This document shows positions 22,981 through 32,800 of a DNA stretch of 64,000 bases, piece after piece. Numbering within the stretch: the first letter of the stretch is position 1; each line of letters begins with the position of its first letter. The notes beneath the pieces are model-generated. The model worked only from the letters and a program-made list of their open reading frames with translations, made no database searches and was not told the DNA's origin. The stretch lies in NCBI GenBank assembly GCA_035235625.1, contig CP141145.1, positions 5,270,001 to 5,334,000 of the forward strand. The letters run 5' to 3'. The DNA comes from Saururus chinensis. Taxonomy: Eukaryota > Streptophyta > Magnoliopsida > Piperales > Saururaceae. The position numbers and the translations under genes are program-made.

Positions 22981-24990
22981 TATGTCATCCCAATCAACCT
23001 ACAATGCCTCCTCCTCCTCAATTGCCCCCTAAGTCCAACCAACAATTTTCCCGAAGGAGGAATAATTGACATAAATAAAGCTTACTACAAAGGAATTCCA
23101 CCAATGCCTTTGACGGTTAGGGAGAAAAAGACGTGGGAAACCTTCTATGGTGTAGAACCATATGAATAAAATTAAGGTGGATGACCCTGACAACCCGACA
23201 AGTTCCTCATCAAAGCTGAATACAATTATTGTAAAAGTATTCTAAGCATGAGAACTAGAGGAGGAGGGGGTACCGAACATCTTCTCCATCATACTAGATC
23301 ATGCTCCGCTAAGCATGGACAGAAGAACCCCAAACAAGCACGTTAAGTACTATGATGGCCTCTCTACCTCTCCTTGTACCTTTTCATTTAATCAAGATAC
23401 AAATAGAAAGGATCTTGTGAAGTACGTTGTGCGCACTGAGTAACTCTTTGCTTTCAACGATGACTCCAAGTTCAAGACATATGTGTTGGAAGCTCTCAAC
23501 CGGGCCTTCAACAAAATCTTGCACAGCACATTGAGGAGAGATATTTTTAAGTTACACAAGGAGTACAAGGTAGAGCTTATGAAAACCCTACAAACAATTA
23601 CAGCAAAGATTGCTTTAACTTATGATATTTGGACTAATATTCAAGATATTAGGTATGCATGCGTCACTGCTCATTTTATGGATAAATCATGGAGATTAAA
23701 TAAGAGAATAATATATTTTAACATTCTAGAATATCCTTATTCCGCCTTAATTTTAAAAAAAATTATGGATGTATTTTTTAAATAAATAAATTAAAAATAA
23801 AATTATATCTATTACTTTAGATAATGCCTCTACTAATAATTTAGCAGTAGAACTTTTAGAATCCTGTTGTGATCACGTTAGTTAAATAGAATCAAATATA
23901 TTTCATATTATATTTACATCTCACATACTTAATTTATTTGTTCAAGATGGTTTAAATGTAGTAAAACCTCATATTCAATTAATTAAAAATATTTTGTTAT
24001 ATATCACCTCTTCACCCTCTAGAATATATGAATTTAAAGATTTATGTAGATTACATAGTAGAAAATATAAAAAATTTCAATAGATGTCTATCATAGGTAG
24101 AATAACGCATATTTAATATTACAATCTTGTAAAGGATTAGAAGTTTAATTATATGTTGGGCTACAGAAAAGTTACCTCATTTAAGACTTAATGCAGGTCA
24201 TTTGCCATATTTAATTATTTGATGTATTTTATATTTATTTTTCATAATATTATTAAATATTTATATAGAGTTTACTATCTTACTTCTTGTTCAATTCTAA
24301 ACTACTTGTATGACATAACTAATGTATTTGCACAATATAAATATAATGAAATATTTACATATCTTATAAAGGAAATAGAAATAAAATTCAATAAATATTG
24401 GTCTCTTAACCCTTTAATTTATTGTTTAAGGGTTTTGATGGATCCTAGGGTTAGATCAGAAGGTTTAAAACTTTTAGTAGATTGTCTACATGGGAAAATG
24501 AGTCCCTATGTCCATCAAAATGATATATAAACTATAGAAACTACTTTGTATTTTTTATATAATACATATAAAATAATTACTATGGTCAAGACAAAATTAA
24601 TCTTCTTCTTCTGCTTTTTCTATTTATATCCTTCTTCCATGTCAAACTAAGATATGGATGTTACTTCAAAAAACAAACAAAAATTTAGTGCTAATAGTAA
24701 TGAATTAACTAACTATATACAAGCTGATTTGAGCCTCATTTTGTCAAATGAACAACTTATTAATAAAAATGTTTTAATTGGTGGATAAATATGGAAGTAA
24801 CTATCCTTTGTTTTCTGCCTTAGCTATGATTTACAAACCCCCCCTATTGTCCAAAGTAGCATTAGAATCTACTTTTAGTGTAGGGGGTTGGGTGGTGGAT
24901 GAAGGTGAAGTCAATTAACACGTGATGCCGAGAGTCATGTATTTTCTTGAAGGATTACTTAGACATAAAAGAAATAACACAAGCTCTCAA
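22981..24990 (+). pseudogene. hAT transposase remnant
   Basis: The N-terminal part has a BED-type zinc finger signature (C-x2-C-K, then T-E-H-L-x-H-H near 23,220-23,300). The middle blocks match hAT transposases: LTYDIWTNIQDIRYACVTAH at 23,610-23,672, then DNASTNNLAVELLESCCDH at 23,820-23,880. At the C-terminus (24,790-24,910) WKYGSNYPLFSALAMIYKPP, then STFSVGGWVVDEGEVN, is the hATC dimerisation domain (usual form S-E-S-x-F-S-x-G-G-R-V-V-D). Frame changes and stops are frequent. The enzyme would cut and paste the element in the nucleus; this copy cannot encode it. Confidence 0.8.
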
Positions 24991-25059
24991 TTTTAAAGAG
25001 GGAATATGAGAAGATATAGAAAACTTGATAATAAATAATTAGTTAATAATACTTTTCTT

Positions 25060-25560
25060 AAGATCTCACACTCTCAAGCCTCAAGATTCAAGTTCTCAAT
25101 TCTCAAGCTTTATCCTCTTCGATCAAGTGGGCGTCTAGCAACTCAAGTCTCAACTCTCAAGCATCAAGGCAAGTAAAATTGATTTAATAGTTTAATTTTA
25201 GTTTATTTTGCCTCTTTTTTTATCCTAGTAAATTTATTTTATTTTTGTCTTAATGAATATGCCATCCAATCAACCTACAATGCCTCCTCCTCAATCGCCC
25301 CTCTAAGTTCAATCGTCAATCTCCCCGAAGGAGGAATAATTGGCATTAATGAAGGCAATTATGAAGGAATTCCACCAATACCTTTGACGGTCAGGGAGAA
25401 AAAGAAGCAGACAATTTTCTATGGTGTGGAACCATATGAAGAAAATTAAGGTGGACGACCCTAATAACCCTAACAAGTTCCTCCTCAAAGCCAAATGTAA
25501 CTATTGTAAAAGTATTCTAAGCATGGGAATTAGGGGACACTACAACAAATAGTTCATTAA
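25060..25560 (+). repeat. Second copy of the hAT 5' leader and first exon
   Basis: It repeats 22,780-23,270 with moderate divergence. Both have CTCAAGCCTCAAGATTCA, CTCAATTCTCAAGCTTT, a CTCAAGCATCAA stretch before an AGGCAAGTAAA-type splice donor, the CCTCCTCC-rich start of the coding region, and the zinc-finger C-x2-C-K-S-I-L-S-M segment. The order is thus 5' leader, body, hATC domain, then 5' leader again. This suggests unequal recombination or insertion of a second, internally deleted hAT copy. Confidence 0.7.
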
Positions 25561-26229
25561 ATTATAATTGTAAATGATATATAGATAGGTGAGTAGGTGT
25601 CAACCTAATTGAGATGTATTCATTTTATAGTGATACAATGTTAACTTTTATTTTATAAGTTACAATTTTATTATATAATTTTTAAGAAATACTTTTTTAA
25701 ATTTTCTACAATGAAGCACGAGGTAGGCCAGCCCAACTTACATTTTATTTTAAAAGGGTTGTGGCACTACAACAAAATTGACTTATTAGCGACGCATATA
25801 AAGCCTTGCTACATGCGTCGATAACAGTGTCGTCGCTATTGCATATTAGCGACGCTTAAATCAAGCATCGCTATAGTATTAGCGACGTTTACTAACCATC
25901 GCTATTAGTATGGTATTAGTGACACTTTTGATTAAGCGTCGCTAATAATATAGTATTAGCGATTATTAAGCATCGCTAATAAAAAATATTTTAAATTTTT
26001 TTTAAATCTAATTTTTTTTAAAATAAATTAAATAAATAATTAGTAACGACGTTATGTAAGCGTTGCTAATGCATATAATATTTTTTTTAAAAATTATTTA
26101 TTAATTAAAAATTAATTTAACACTATTAGTGACGCTTAGTAAATGCGACACTAATAGTAAATGTGTCGCTAATAGTATATAAATATTGAGCGTCGCTAAA
26201 AAAATTAAATAATAAAAAAAACCACCAAA

Positions 26230-26965
26230 CCGGGTGAGTACCCGGTTTGGAACGATGGGCATTGGGGGGAGGGGGGACTACAAGGGCCAACAAGGGGAGG
26301 GGAAGGGTGGTGGAGAGGGAGGGGACTGGGCGGCGGCGGGCGGCGGACTGGAGCAGGGGGAGGGAGGGGGGATTGCGGGGGCCAATAGGGGGAGGGGAAG
26401 GGGGTGCAGAGGGAGGGCACTGGACGGTGGCAGGCAGTGGGGAGATGCAGCGGCCGGAGCAGTGGGGGACCGGAGTAGAGGGAGAGGGGGAATGGGGCAA
26501 GGTGGAGAAGGGGGAGGGGGGACCTAAGGAGTGGGAGGGCAGTGGACGACGGCACACTGTGGGCGAAGGAGCTGCGCTACGGCAGGCTGCTGGGATACGT
26601 GGAGGCCGGAGATAGGGCGGCTGGAGCAAGGGGAGGGAGGGGGACCGGAGCAGAGGGAGAGAGAAAACGAGGCAGGGCGGAGAAGGGGGAGGAAGACCGG
26701 AGGGGTGGGATGGCGGCGGAGAAAGGCAAACCGTGGGCAGGGGGACATGTGATGGCGGGCGGCAACGGGCAGTGGTGGATGACGGGGAGTAGAAAGAATG
26801 AGGAGGGGGAAACGGAGGAGGTGGGGGGGCCGGAGGACGGGACGGCGGGTGCAAGAGGCCGAGGAGGAGGCGGGGTGGCGGGACAAACAAGAGGCGAGGT
26901 GGCGAGGCGGTGGGCGGCGGCGGGCAACAGGAAAATGGGGGAGGGGGGCCAGGTAATTTTATAGG
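26230..26965. other. G-rich island inside the CACTA element
   Basis: This strongly GC-rich, purine-skewed block (GGGGGAGG and GGCGG runs on the + strand) sits in otherwise AT-rich DNA. It opens long frames on both strands; the - strand one is almost all P, S, L and R. No conserved domain is visible. It may be an acquired host fragment or an expanded low-complexity sequence. Confidence 0.6.
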
Positions 26966-27139
26966 AGTAGGGCAAAATTTCACCCGTGGTAATTTTTTTA
27001 CAAAAAAAATTACATTAGCAACGCTCACAGTGAGCGTCACTAATATCAAATAACAACCTATAAGTACTATGTCGCTAATACAACATAGTATTAGCGACGT
27101 ATACACTTATACGTCGCTAATACTCAAGAGTATTAACGA

Positions 27140-28345
27140 CGTATATATATATATACAAAATTTACTCTCCTACACTCTCTCCTCCCTTCTCTCTCTCTCC
27201 TCTCTCTCTTCCATCTACTCTCTCTCCCTCTCCCTATCTCCTCTCTCTCTCTTTCCCCCTCCCTCTATTTTACATTTTTTATTTAAAAAAAATTAAAAAT
27301 AAAAATGTATTTGCGACATATATGGATATATGTCGCTAATACTAAGGGTATTAGTGACGTGTATGTAAGCGTCATTAATACCTTTTTTTATTTTTTAATC
27401 AATTTTTAAATAAAAAATAAAAAAATTTACTCTCCCTCTCCTCTCTCTCCCTTCTCTCTCTCTCTCCTCCCTGCCCTCTCTCCCCCTCTCTCCATCTCTC
27501 TCTCCCCCTTTCTCTCTCTCCTCCCTCTCCTCTCTCTCTCCTCTCTCTCCCCCCTCTCTCTATTTTATATTTTCTATTTAAAAATTAATAAAAAATAAAA
27601 ATATATTTGCGACTCATAGACATATACATCACTAATACTAAGGGTATTAGCGACGTATATCCTTATACATCGCTAATACTCAAGGGTATTAGCGACTAAT
27701 ATATTTTTTTATTTTTTAATTAATTTTTAAATAAAAATTTAAAAAAATTTACTCTCCCTTTCCTCTCTATCTCCCTCTCCCATCTCTCCTCTTTCTCTCT
27801 TCCTCTCCTCTCTCTCTCTCCCTCTCTCTCTCTCCTCCTCTCTCTATCTCTCTCCTCTTCCTCTCTCTCTTCCCCCCCCTCTCTCTCTTCCCTCTCCTCT
27901 CTCCCTACACACTATCTCTCCTCTAATTTCAATTTTTTAAGATTTTTTATTCTTTAAAATTATTTTTAAAAAATTTTATTTTATTTTAACTATATGTCGC
28001 TATTAGTATTTATTTTTTATTTTAAAAATATAATAATATATTAAAAAAATTAAATAAAATTCCCCTCTCTCTTCCCTCCCCTCTCTCTCCCTCTCCTCTT
28101 CCTCTCTCCGTCTTATTCTTCTCTCTTTTCCCTCCCCTCTCCTCTCTCTATCTTCCCTCCCCCTCTCTTCCCTCTCCTCTTTCTTTGTCTCTCTTTCCTC
28201 TCTCTCCACCCTCCCTCTTTCTCCTTCTCTCTCTCTTCTCCCTCTCTCTCTCTTCCCTCCCCTCTCTATCTCTCTCTTCCCTCTCTCTCTCTTCGATCCC
28301 TCTCTCTTCACTCTCTCTCTCCATGTAATCTCTTCACTCTCTCTA
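27140..28345. repeat. CT-rich microsatellites in a tandem ~270-320 bp repeat
   Basis: Blocks of (CT)n and CCCTCT begin after TTTACTCTCC at about 27,161, 27,426 and 27,746, with a further block at 28,060-28,345. Between them the same order recurs: T/A-rich stretch, TATTTGCGAC, paired GTATTAGCGACG motifs, then the TTTAAATAAAAA stretch. This is a degenerate tandem repeat with unequal CT expansion. Frames on either strand here are low-complexity artefacts. Confidence 0.75.
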
Positions 28346-28963
28346 TTATTGTAAATTATGTTTTAAAATTAATAATAAAATTTAACAAATAAAATATATT
28401 ATATATAAATAGTAAAAATTTAATCTATTATTAATACTAGTTTTTATTAAAAATTTAATATTTATTTATTGTATATATAAATAGTAAATATTGAATAAAA
28501 TATATTATATTTAGGAAGTTTATTATAATTTTTTAATATTTATTTATTAAATAAATTTAATTAATAAAGTTATTAGCGACGCATGTCAACAAACGTCGCT
28601 ATTAGAAATGGTATTTGCGACGCTTATGTAAAAGTGTCGCTAATAGTTTAAATTTTTTATTATTTTTAATTCATAACTATTAGTGACACTTTTGTAAGCA
28701 TCGCTAGTAGCAGATTATTAGCGACGCTTTCCTATAAGCGTTGGTATTGCGAAAGCTATTAGCGACGCTTAAGAATAGCGTTGCTAATAGTCATATTTTT
28801 TTTTGTTATTAACGATACTTATTTAAGCGTCACTAATATTACATTTTGTTGTAGTGTAAGTCGGGCCAAGCCCTAGCCCAATTTGTACGGTATACAGGCC
28901 TAACCTGTGCCCCCCAATTATTATGGGTTCAAATTAGCTGGGTAGGTACTCCTATCACAACTG

Positions 28964-29071
28964 GTAGGAGTGCCACTAGGAGTGCCCACTCAGCTCTAGA
29001 TGTGTCACCAAAATGCATATGGCGCTAGACACATTTTGCTGATGTGTCGAGTGCTGAGTGGACACTCCTAC
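28964..29071. repeat. Foldback (MITE-like) upstream of the TPS gene
   Basis: The arm GTAGGAGTG, CACTCAGC, GATGTGTC at 28,964-29,006 is inverted as GACACAT, GCTGAGTG, CACTCCTAC at 29,026-29,071, with a short loop. It lies about 440 bp before the TATA box of the TPS. A direct repeat of AATTATTATGGGTT flanks the region at about 28,916 and 29,218. Confidence 0.55.
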
Positions 29072-29511
29072 CCGTTAAGTGAAAATGCCCATATAACAGA
29101 GAAAAACGTGTCTGGCGTTGGTTAAACACTCTCACGCGTTAAGTGGGAATGCCCACCCAGCTGATCTGAACCTAATTATTTACTCTAAATATAATAATAC
29201 TAATAAATGTGCCACTTCAATTATTATGGGTTGAGATCAGCGCCATGTGCACTCCCACCGCACCACATGAATTTCAGCTTTTGTCGCACCAAATGAGTCA
29301 GCAAGATGACAACGAACTCGTGATAAATGTGTTACCCAACTATCAATAAAGTAATTATGGTTTTACGGGGGTAATCATTTATTTTGGTAGCCGATGTCAT
29401 CATTGGGTTTACCCACGGTTGAACCCTGCCCGTCTCCAATTCAGGTTAGCGGCGACGTCGATTTTACAAACATTGAAAATATTTTGATTTAAAAATCAAA
29501 TTCTTGACGCC
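29072..29511 (+). promoter_or_regulatory. Proximal upstream region of the TPS gene
   Basis: There is no ORF. It has several GTTAAGTG and GGTAGGAG-like repeats (29,075-29,150) shared with the foldback. A CACGCGTT element at about 29,133 and ACGTCGA at about 29,454 contain ACGT/CGCG cores of the kind bound by plant bZIP or CAMTA factors, but no specific factor can be named from the sequence. Confidence 0.3.
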
Positions 29512-29519
29512 TATATATT
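29512..29519 (+). promoter_or_regulatory. TATA box of the TPS gene
   Basis: TATATATT lies 84 bp before the exon 1a ATG (29,596). An upstream ATGATG opens an 11-codon frame at 29,526-29,558, but with the usual 25-35 bp TATA-to-start spacing it would lie at or before the transcript start. Confidence 0.5.
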
Positions 29520-29595
29520 CGAAGAAATGATGGCCAGCAGCCTTGAGCCCACTGAATGATACAGAGATCATTTTTCTTTTGATATTCAACTCAGA

Positions 29596-29838
29596 ATGGC
29601 TGCCGTGGCTGTTGCCTGTCTTGGTTCTTGTGCTCAACCACCATACAGTGCAAAGCCGGAGTTTTTACGCGGATCAGCTGCTTTTCAGCAATATGTTAGG
29701 AGACATTGCTTTATTAAACTCTGCCAGGATGAGAAGGTAAAAAATGGGTGCAGACTGAGAGTGAAATTAGTATCTCAGGCTGTTAATATTGTTGATGATG
29801 TTATGTTCTTCAATGACGCAGAAGCTCAATGCATGGCG
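29596..29838 (+). repeat. Duplicated TPS exon 1 (copy 1a) with its intron
   Basis: Exon 1a (29,596-29,736, starting MAAVAVACLGSCAQPPYS and ending CQDEK), an 85-bp intron (29,737-29,821) and the first codons of exon 2 (KLNAWRK, from 29,822) repeat the exon 1b, intron and exon 2 start at 29,849-30,090. Shared landmarks are CCAGGATGAGAAG|GTAA at the donor, a TTATGTTCTT stretch before the acceptor, and AAT/GATGCATGG after it. The RRx8W motif of exon 1b is lost here (RG for RR, and R for W). Splicing 1a to 29,822 would be in frame with exon 1b and add 56 residues. It contains the ATG nearest the TATA box. Confidence 0.75.
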
Positions 29839-29848
29839 TAAAATATCT

Positions 29849-32800
29849 ATGTTTGCTACTGTCTGTCGTGGTTCTTCTGATCAACATCCAAATATTGTAA
29901 CGAAAAGGGATATTGGCCGTCGATCAGTTGCTTTTCCTCCATGTGTTTGGGGAGATTACTTCATTAAATTCTCCCAGGATGAGAAGGTAAGAAGAGAGTG
30001 AATAATAAGAGTATTAAATCTCTGGGTGTTAATCTTTTTTCTTATGTTATGTTCTTGGATGATGCAGAAGTTGGATGCATGGAGTAAAAGGTCTAATGAG
30101 CTTAGAAAGGAAGTGCTTAAGATGCTAATCAACACAGAAGGATCAAAGAAACTTGATCTAATTGATACCCTTCATCACCTTGGAATCTCTTATCACTTTG
30201 AGGATGAGATAGAGGAAGCACTACAGAGAATATACATCTCTTATGCTGATGATGCCTCTCAAGATAACCTTTACACTCTTGCCCTCCGATTTCGTCTGTT
30301 AAGACAAAATGGATATAATGCATCTTCATGTAATCAACTTGCATTACCTCATGAGTTTTTGTTTTTTATGGATGGTTTTTTTTCTTTGTTTTTATTCATT
30401 TCCGAATATATTAATTAATTATTTTAATCATATAATTATACAAGCTACACACAACTATAAAAACTAAGGAAAATAGGAAAAATATAAAGATTCGTTGGGC
30501 ACATTTGGAGGGGTGGTCACCCGGCTCATCACCCGCCAGCCATCAAATCGAGGTCCTCCGATGCGATCTTACTCAAAAGGGCGTTTACGAGCAGTGTTTT
30601 AAAAACCGGCTAACTAGGATTGGTTGACTCGGTATAACCAGGGGTTAACCCGGGTTGACTCATTCTATTATATATTAGATTAAATATAATATTAAATAAA
30701 AATAAAAAATTAAGATTCTTGTAACTCAACCGGTAAAATACATATGGTATTATGTTTACATTCTTGGTATTATATTTACGTCCTGGGTTCGAATTCTGTG
30801 TTTGAACAATTTATTTTTGGGTACATTATGTAGTAGATATTTAAATAAAATAATTATAAATATATATAAAACAAAATTAACATAGCCTAATAGGTAAGGT
30901 TTTAATGGGTTTCATGTTAGCAGTTCGAATCCCCTCAGCACAAAAAAAATTTACTTTTTCGAACCGGTCACTGGGTCGGCGATTCAAGCGGCCAGGTTTC
31001 AACTCAACCAAGAAAAAGTGCCTAGAATGTCATCCAAGTCTGGTTGATCCCGGTCCAACCAGCTGGGCCAGGTTTTAAAACAATACTTATGAGCAAGACT
31101 TTTGGATTTTAGTTAAATATGTTGATGGTCAGTTATATATGATTCTGCACAAGAAATGAGTTTTTGCGCAAAGGTAATAAAATTATAGAAGGATAATGTT
31201 TTTCTTTAATAATGTAAGTGCAACCTGTGTGCATGTATTTCGAACAAATTATATGTAATTGAATCAGGCATTGGTTTTTCAAAACAGGTGCATTTAACAG
31301 GTTCAAGGAGGCTAATGGCAGCTTCTCAGAGAAACTAGCTTCAGATGTGATGGGCCTCCTTAGTCTGTACGAAGCATCTTTTGTCGGAACAAGGGATGAC
31401 CAAATCTTGCATGAATCCCTTTCCTTCACTACAAAACATCTTAGAGCTGCACTACCCAACATAGACTCACTTCTTGGAGAAAGAGTAACACACTCCTTAG
31501 AATTGCCACTACACAAGAGACTGGAAAGGCTGGAAGCCAGGTACTTCATCTCATTATATCAACAAGACATTGCCCATAACGACATACTCCTAGAGTTTGC
31601 AAAGCTGGATTACAACATTCTGCAGGCATTGCACCAAAAAGAGATAAGGGAGCTGGCAATGTTAGTCCACAATTCAATCATGAATATTTAATTTAGAATG
31701 GGTTTATATACACCCCAATTATCTCTTTAATACCTCATTTTACTCATAAATTTATTTAGAGATTTATGGGGTTAGTAGGGTACAGAGGAGATTACTCGGT
31801 GCATATATACCTATTTATTATTTTATTCTACCTTCAACCATTTAATTAGGCATTGAGCCTCTCCTTGCCGTGACGATTGTGCAGGTGGTGGAAGGATCTA
31901 AACCTTCTGAGTAAGATGTCCTTTGCAAGGGACAGATTGACAGAGTGCTACTATTGGATTTTGGGTGCTCACGTTGAGCCCCAGTACAGTCGGGCCAGAG
32001 TCTTTGCCTCAAAGATAGTGATGATTACTTCAGTAATTGATGACCTGTACGATGTCTATGGAAATATAGATGAGCTCCAGCTCTTCACCGATGCTGTTTA
32101 CAGGTATAAATGAAATCTATGATTAAGTTTAATCGAAATGGGCCGGCAGGGATGAGATAAATGGGAAACAGGGTAAGGAAGAGTTTATTTGGGTTCATAT
32201 AGTGGCATTCTTATATATATGGAGAATTATTAAACACCTACAAGTTTATAAAGAGCCTACCAAAGTATTATGCACCTTGTCAACTTAGGTCACATGGATA
32301 TTCTTAACGTTCTTTTATTTTATTTTTGGAGCTATTTGGCCATCCCTTTGAAAGAGAAAGAGATTTCCCCTACAAGCACAAAATGTAATATCATGGGGAA
32401 ATTTTATTTCTCATCAAACCCTCCTTATGAGGTGAGTTGGAGGGGAATTTTTTTTTCCCCTTTTTAAGTGGGTTGTCAAACTACCCCTTAATTTTTATTT
32501 TTTTATCTAAGGTAAAAAATTTATGCATATATTGAGCTTAGGCAAAAAGTTAATTTTTTTTAACCAAAAACGTCACTATAGTAAGAAGTCCACTTATCAA
32601 AACATGCATTGGTTTGTAAACAATTCTAAATAGCGTGCCCTTCTATGATTTTAGATCATGTAGGACCTGTATGATAAGATAAACTTGTCATTTTTTGTTA
32701 TTTTTGTTATTTTTTGTTTTGCTAGGTTATTACACATGGTGGTGTTTGTCCTAGGTGATTTTCTTAGTGGTTTCTAAGTGTTTTTCATTTTTTTTTTTTG

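Larger units (their letters stand above)
25765..28856 (+). mobile_element. Non-autonomous CACTA (En/Spm-like) element
   Basis: The left end CACTACAACAAAAT at 25,765 is matched by the inverted ATTTTGTTGTAGTG ending at 28,856. Subterminal ATTAGCGACGC-type motifs occur in both orientations throughout 25,790-26,190, 27,010-27,130, 27,310-27,720 and 28,570-28,840, a layout usual for plant En/Spm elements. No transposase is present. The interior consists of a G-rich island and CT-rich satellites. The 3-bp flanks (TGG and TAA) do not match, so the target duplication has decayed or one end is slightly displaced. It lies within the hAT element. Confidence 0.75.
22303..28918 (+). mobile_element. hAT-superfamily DNA transposon, decayed, with nested CACTA element
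   Basis: The proposed left end starts TAGGGATGG, typical of plant hAT ends, and is followed by a GGCC-rich subterminal block (22,320-22,490). The right side carries similar GGCC or GGGC-rich sequence at 25,715-25,764 (GAGGTAGGCCAGCCCAA) and at 28,857-28,918 (AAGTCGGGCCAAGCCCTAGC), split by the CACTA element at 25,765-28,856. A transposase remnant lies between. The right terminal inverted repeat and an 8-bp target duplication are not clear, so the outer limits are approximate. Confidence 0.6.

Noticed and set aside
26126-27106. Long 326-codon Pro/Ser/Leu-rich frame on the - strand
   Set aside because: It is a by-product of the G-rich island of the CACTA element. Frames are open on both strands with only low-complexity sequence, and no domain or splice signal is seen.
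28003-28311. 102-codon Arg/Glu-rich frame on the - strand
   Set aside because: It is a direct translation of the CT microsatellite.
30720-30940. Possible tRNA genes
   Set aside because: A/B-box-like motifs exist, but no acceptor stem or anticodon arm can be folded. They are described as tRNA-like modules inside the MITE.
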